Shown: positions 6,001-8,119 of the stretch, piece by piece
How positions within the stretch are numbered: the first letter of the stretch is position 1
Layout: the number at the start of each line of letters is the position of its first letter
NCBI GenBank assembly: GCA_018901615.1
Contig: JAHIEN010000109.1
Location: 1-8,119, forward strand
Direction: 5' to 3'
DNA: 8,119 bases
DNA from: Candidatus Omnitrophota bacterium
Lineage (GTDB): Bacteria > Omnitrophota > Gorgyraeia > Gorgyraeales > Gorgyraeaceae
Notes under the pieces: model-generated
Seen by the model: the letters and a program-made list of their open reading frames with translations, nothing else
Database searches by the model: none
Told to the model about the DNA's origin: nothing
Translations under genes and position numbers: made by a program

Positions 6001-8119
6001 TTATTTCTTCTTTCTCTTTTCCTTTTTACGCTTTTTGCGTTCTTCTTTTATTTCTTCTTTTGAGATAGCGATTGTTGGCGCCAGTCCGTCCTTGTATTCT
6101 GTTCTAATATCAAGGCATAGACTCTGCAATTCCTTGACAAGGACGTTAAAGGATTCTGGGGTACCTGGATGCAACGCGTGTTCCCCTTTTACGATAGACT
6201 CATATGTCTTTGTCCTGCCTATGACATCATCGCTTTTTACTGTTAAGAGTTCCTGTAATGTATATGCCGCGCCATATGCCTCCAACGCCCACACTTCCAT
6301 CTCTCCGAACCTCTGTCCGCCAAACTGCGCCTTTCCTCCAAGAGGCTGCTGAGTTACAAGGGAATACGGGCCTATGGAACGCGCGTGTATCTTGTCATCC
6401 ACAAGATGAGCAAGCTTCATCATGTAAATAAAACCTATCGTGACTTTCTGGTCAAATTTATCGCCTGTAAGACCATCAAATAAATTGACCTTGCCATTAC
6501 TGGGTAATTTAGCGTTTTTAAGTTCCTGCTTTATCTCATCCTCTTTTGCGCCGTCAAATACAGGCGTCGTGACCTTAAAGCCCAGTACCTTTGCCGCCCA
6601 GCCCAGATGCGTCTCGAGTATCTGCCCCACGTTCATCCTGGAAGGTACGCCTAGCGGATTCAGGACTAGTTGAACAGGCGTTCCGTCCTCCATGTAAGGC
6701 ATATCCTCTTCAGGGAGTATCTTGGCGATAACACCCTTATTGCCGTGCCTTCCTGCCATCTTATCTCCCACAGACAGACGCTTTTTACTCGCTATATATA
6801 CAACAACTCTTTTAAGTACGCCGGCAGGCAGTTCATCTCCTCTTTTTATCTTGTCAACCTCGTGCTCTTCCTCGTACAACGCCTCTTCTATCTGGTCATT
6901 GTAAATGGAAATCGTGCGCTTGACCTCGATTTCAAGATCAAGGTCTGATTCTATCTTTATACTGGAAATGTCACATTTTTCGAATTTCGAGATATCCTTT
7001 TTCTTTATGCGTCTTCCCTCTGCTATCAATGTCGTCCCTGTCTCGTCTGATAGCAGCGGGGCTGTAAGCTTGACATCCAGGAGTAGTTTTACCAGACGAT
7101 TTTCTCTTTCCCTCTTTATATTTTCGACCTGTTTTTCGTATTCCGTTCTTATCTTCTGTATATCTTTATGCTCCTTCTGTAATTCATCTTTTGATTTTGA
7201 CTTCTGGCCCTTTCTTGAAAACACCTTAGCGTCAACTACTATGCCTTCGACTCCCGATGGCACAGTAAGCGAGGCATCTCTAACATCACCTGCCTTTTCC
7301 CCGAAAATCGCGCGCAGGAGCTTCTCTTCAGGCGAAAGTTCTGTCTCGCTCTTTGGGGCAACTTTCCCGACGAGTATATCCCCCGGGCCTATTTCCGCGC
7401 CTATCCTGACTATACCATCATCGCTGAGATTCTTAAGGGCCTCTTCGCTGACATTCGGTATATCTCTTGTAATCTCCTCGTTACCAAGCCTTGTCTCGCG
7501 CGATTCTATTTCAAATTCTTCTATATGCACAGAGGTATAGACATCATCCTTTAAAAGCCTCTCGCTTACCAGTATCGCGTCTTCAAAGTTATAACCACGC
7601 CATGGCATAAAAGCGCATAGCACATTCCTGCCAAGCGCCAGCTCGCCCTCGTCTGTGGCTGGTCCGTCAGCAATAATATCGCCTGCCTTTATCTTGTCGC
7701 CCACATTGACAAACGGCCTCTGATTTACGCAGGTATTGGCATTGCTCCTGGAAAATTTTCTCAATTTATATACAATACTGTTGTTGACCGTTATCTCGTC
7801 GGACTGAACGCCTGTAATCTTGCCGCCTGCCTTGGCCACCACAACAGCCCCTGAATCTATAGCAGCCTTCTTTTCTAATCCTGTGCCTACTAGAGGGGAT
7901 TCCGTAAACAAGAGCGGCACTGCCTGGCGCTGCATATTGGAACCCATCAACGCCCTGTTTGCGTCGTCGTGCTCTAAGAACGGTATCAATCCGGCGGCCA
8001 CGCTTATAAGCTGTTTAGTTGAGACGTCCATGTAGTCTACCTTGCTCGGTTGAACCAATGGAAAGTTGCCTTTATTTCTGCATGACACCCTGTCTTCTGT
8101 AAAATAACCTTCTTTGTCC
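6001..8119 (-). CDS. rpoB: DNA-directed RNA polymerase subunit beta, C-terminal part, 5' end outside window
   Basis: Beta forms the second half of the RNA polymerase catalytic cleft. The visible 705 residues begin at DKEGYFTEDR, equivalent to roughly residue 630 of E. coli RpoB. The frame is open to the right edge, so the true start and the main rifampicin clusters lie outside. Seen: DYMDVSTKQ (28-36 of the fragment); the LIPFLEHDDANRALMGSNMQRQAVP block (44-68), which includes the Arg corresponding to rifampicin-cluster residue R687; RGYNFEDAILVSE (174-186); the flap region to IFGEKAGDVRDASL; an inserted charged segment (about 301-425); GDKMAGRHGNKGV (451-463), with K453 and K461 matching catalytic-site K1065 and K1073; PSRMNVGQILETHLG (492-506); and GGKAQFGGQRFGEMEVWALE (594-613), which contacts beta'. 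It lacks the roughly 75-residue E. coli insertion before TPVFDGAKE. The C-terminus ends in a very basic tail (687-705, 13 of 19 residues Lys or Arg). Confidence 0.99.
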   Translation of the reverse strand, partial: DKEGYFTEDRVSCRNKGNFPLVQPSKVDYMDVSTKQLISVAAGLIPFLEHDDANRALMGSNMQRQAVPLLFTESPLVGTGLEKKAAIDSGAVVVAKAGGKITGVQSDEITVNNSIVYKLRKFSRSNANTCVNQRPFVNVGDKIKAGDIIADGPATDEGELALGRNVLCAFMPWRGYNFEDAILVSERLLKDDVYTSVHIEEFEIESRETRLGNEEITRDIPNVSEEALKNLSDDGIVRIGAEIGPGDILVGKVAPKSETELSPEEKLLRAIFGEKAGDVRDASLTVPSGVEGIVVDAKVFSRKGQKSKSKDELQKEHKDIQKIRTEYEKQVENIKRERENRLVKLLLDVKLTAPLLSDETGTTLIAEGRRIKKKDISKFEKCDISSIKIESDLDLEIEVKRTISIYNDQIEEALYEEEHEVDKIKRGDELPAGVLKRVVVYIASKKRLSVGDKMAGRHGNKGVIAKILPEEDMPYMEDGTPVQLVLNPLGVPSRMNVGQILETHLGWAAKVLGFKVTTPVFDGAKEDEIKQELKNAKLPSNGKVNLFDGLTGDKFDQKVTIGFIYMMKLAHLVDDKIHARSIGPYSLVTQQPLGGKAQFGGQRFGEMEVWALEAYGAAYTLQELLTVKSDDVIGRTKTYESIVKGEHALHPGTPESFNVLVKELQSLCLDIRTEYKDGLAPTIAISKEEIKEERKKRKKEKRKKK

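Noticed and set aside
6905..7540. Plus-strand open frame of 211 codons opposite rpoB, and similar ones opposite rpoC (3326-3919, 4919-5488)
   Set aside because: They are Ser/Phe/Ile-rich antisense shadows of charged coding sequence, overlap fully conserved polymerase segments and show no independent gene signals.
8081..8088. GTG at 8088 (or nearby codons) as a start of rpoB
   Set aside because: The reading frame continues upstream to the window edge with conserved beta sequence (DKEGYFTEDR), so this is an internal codon of a truncated gene.

Overview
The window is a stretch of one conserved bacterial informational operon, read entirely from the minus strand (right to left). In transcription order it holds the C-terminal half of rpoB (cut by the right edge), complete rpoC, rpsL and rpsG, and the N-terminal half of fusA (cut by the left edge). 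This is the widespread bacterial order in which the RNA polymerase beta/beta' genes run directly into the str operon (S12, S7, EF-G). Every reading frame is intact and every catalytic or metal-binding motif that I checked is present. I saw no convincing gene on the plus strand.

Layout: rpoB ends at 6001. A 114-base gap (5887-6000) carries a striking perfect double palindrome and a good ribosome binding site for rpoC. rpoC (5886-1861) is followed after 3 bases by rpsL (1857-1483), then after 19 bases by rpsG (1463-993), and after 35 bases by fusA (start at 957). No intrinsic terminator and no convincing internal promoter is visible, so the five genes are most simply read as one transcript, with translational coupling at the short junctions.

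Organism: a bacterium. The beta' subunit has a roughly 180-residue insertion in the trigger-loop region, at the SI3 position and colinear with E. coli. That insertion is typical of the Gram-negative side of the bacterial tree. The overall protein character reminds me of Omnitrophota or another PVC-related uncultivated lineage, but this is an impression and not a determination. Isoleucine is mostly encoded by ATA even in fusA (24 of 31 Ile codons in the visible part), and base composition looks roughly balanced.

How the genes work together: beta and beta' form the catalytic core of RNA polymerase. S12 (decoding centre), S7 (30S head, exit-site side) and EF-G (translocation GTPase) act on the ribosome. 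Joint transcription links the capacity for transcription and translation.

I do not see a previously undescribed biological system here. The points worth a second look are the rpoB-rpoC palindrome, the apparent absence of a Shine-Dalgarno site for fusA combined with an alternative overlapping start, the missing room for an E. coli-type S7 operator between rpsL and rpsG, the very basic RpoB tail, the RpoB insertion, and the ATA-heavy codon use.
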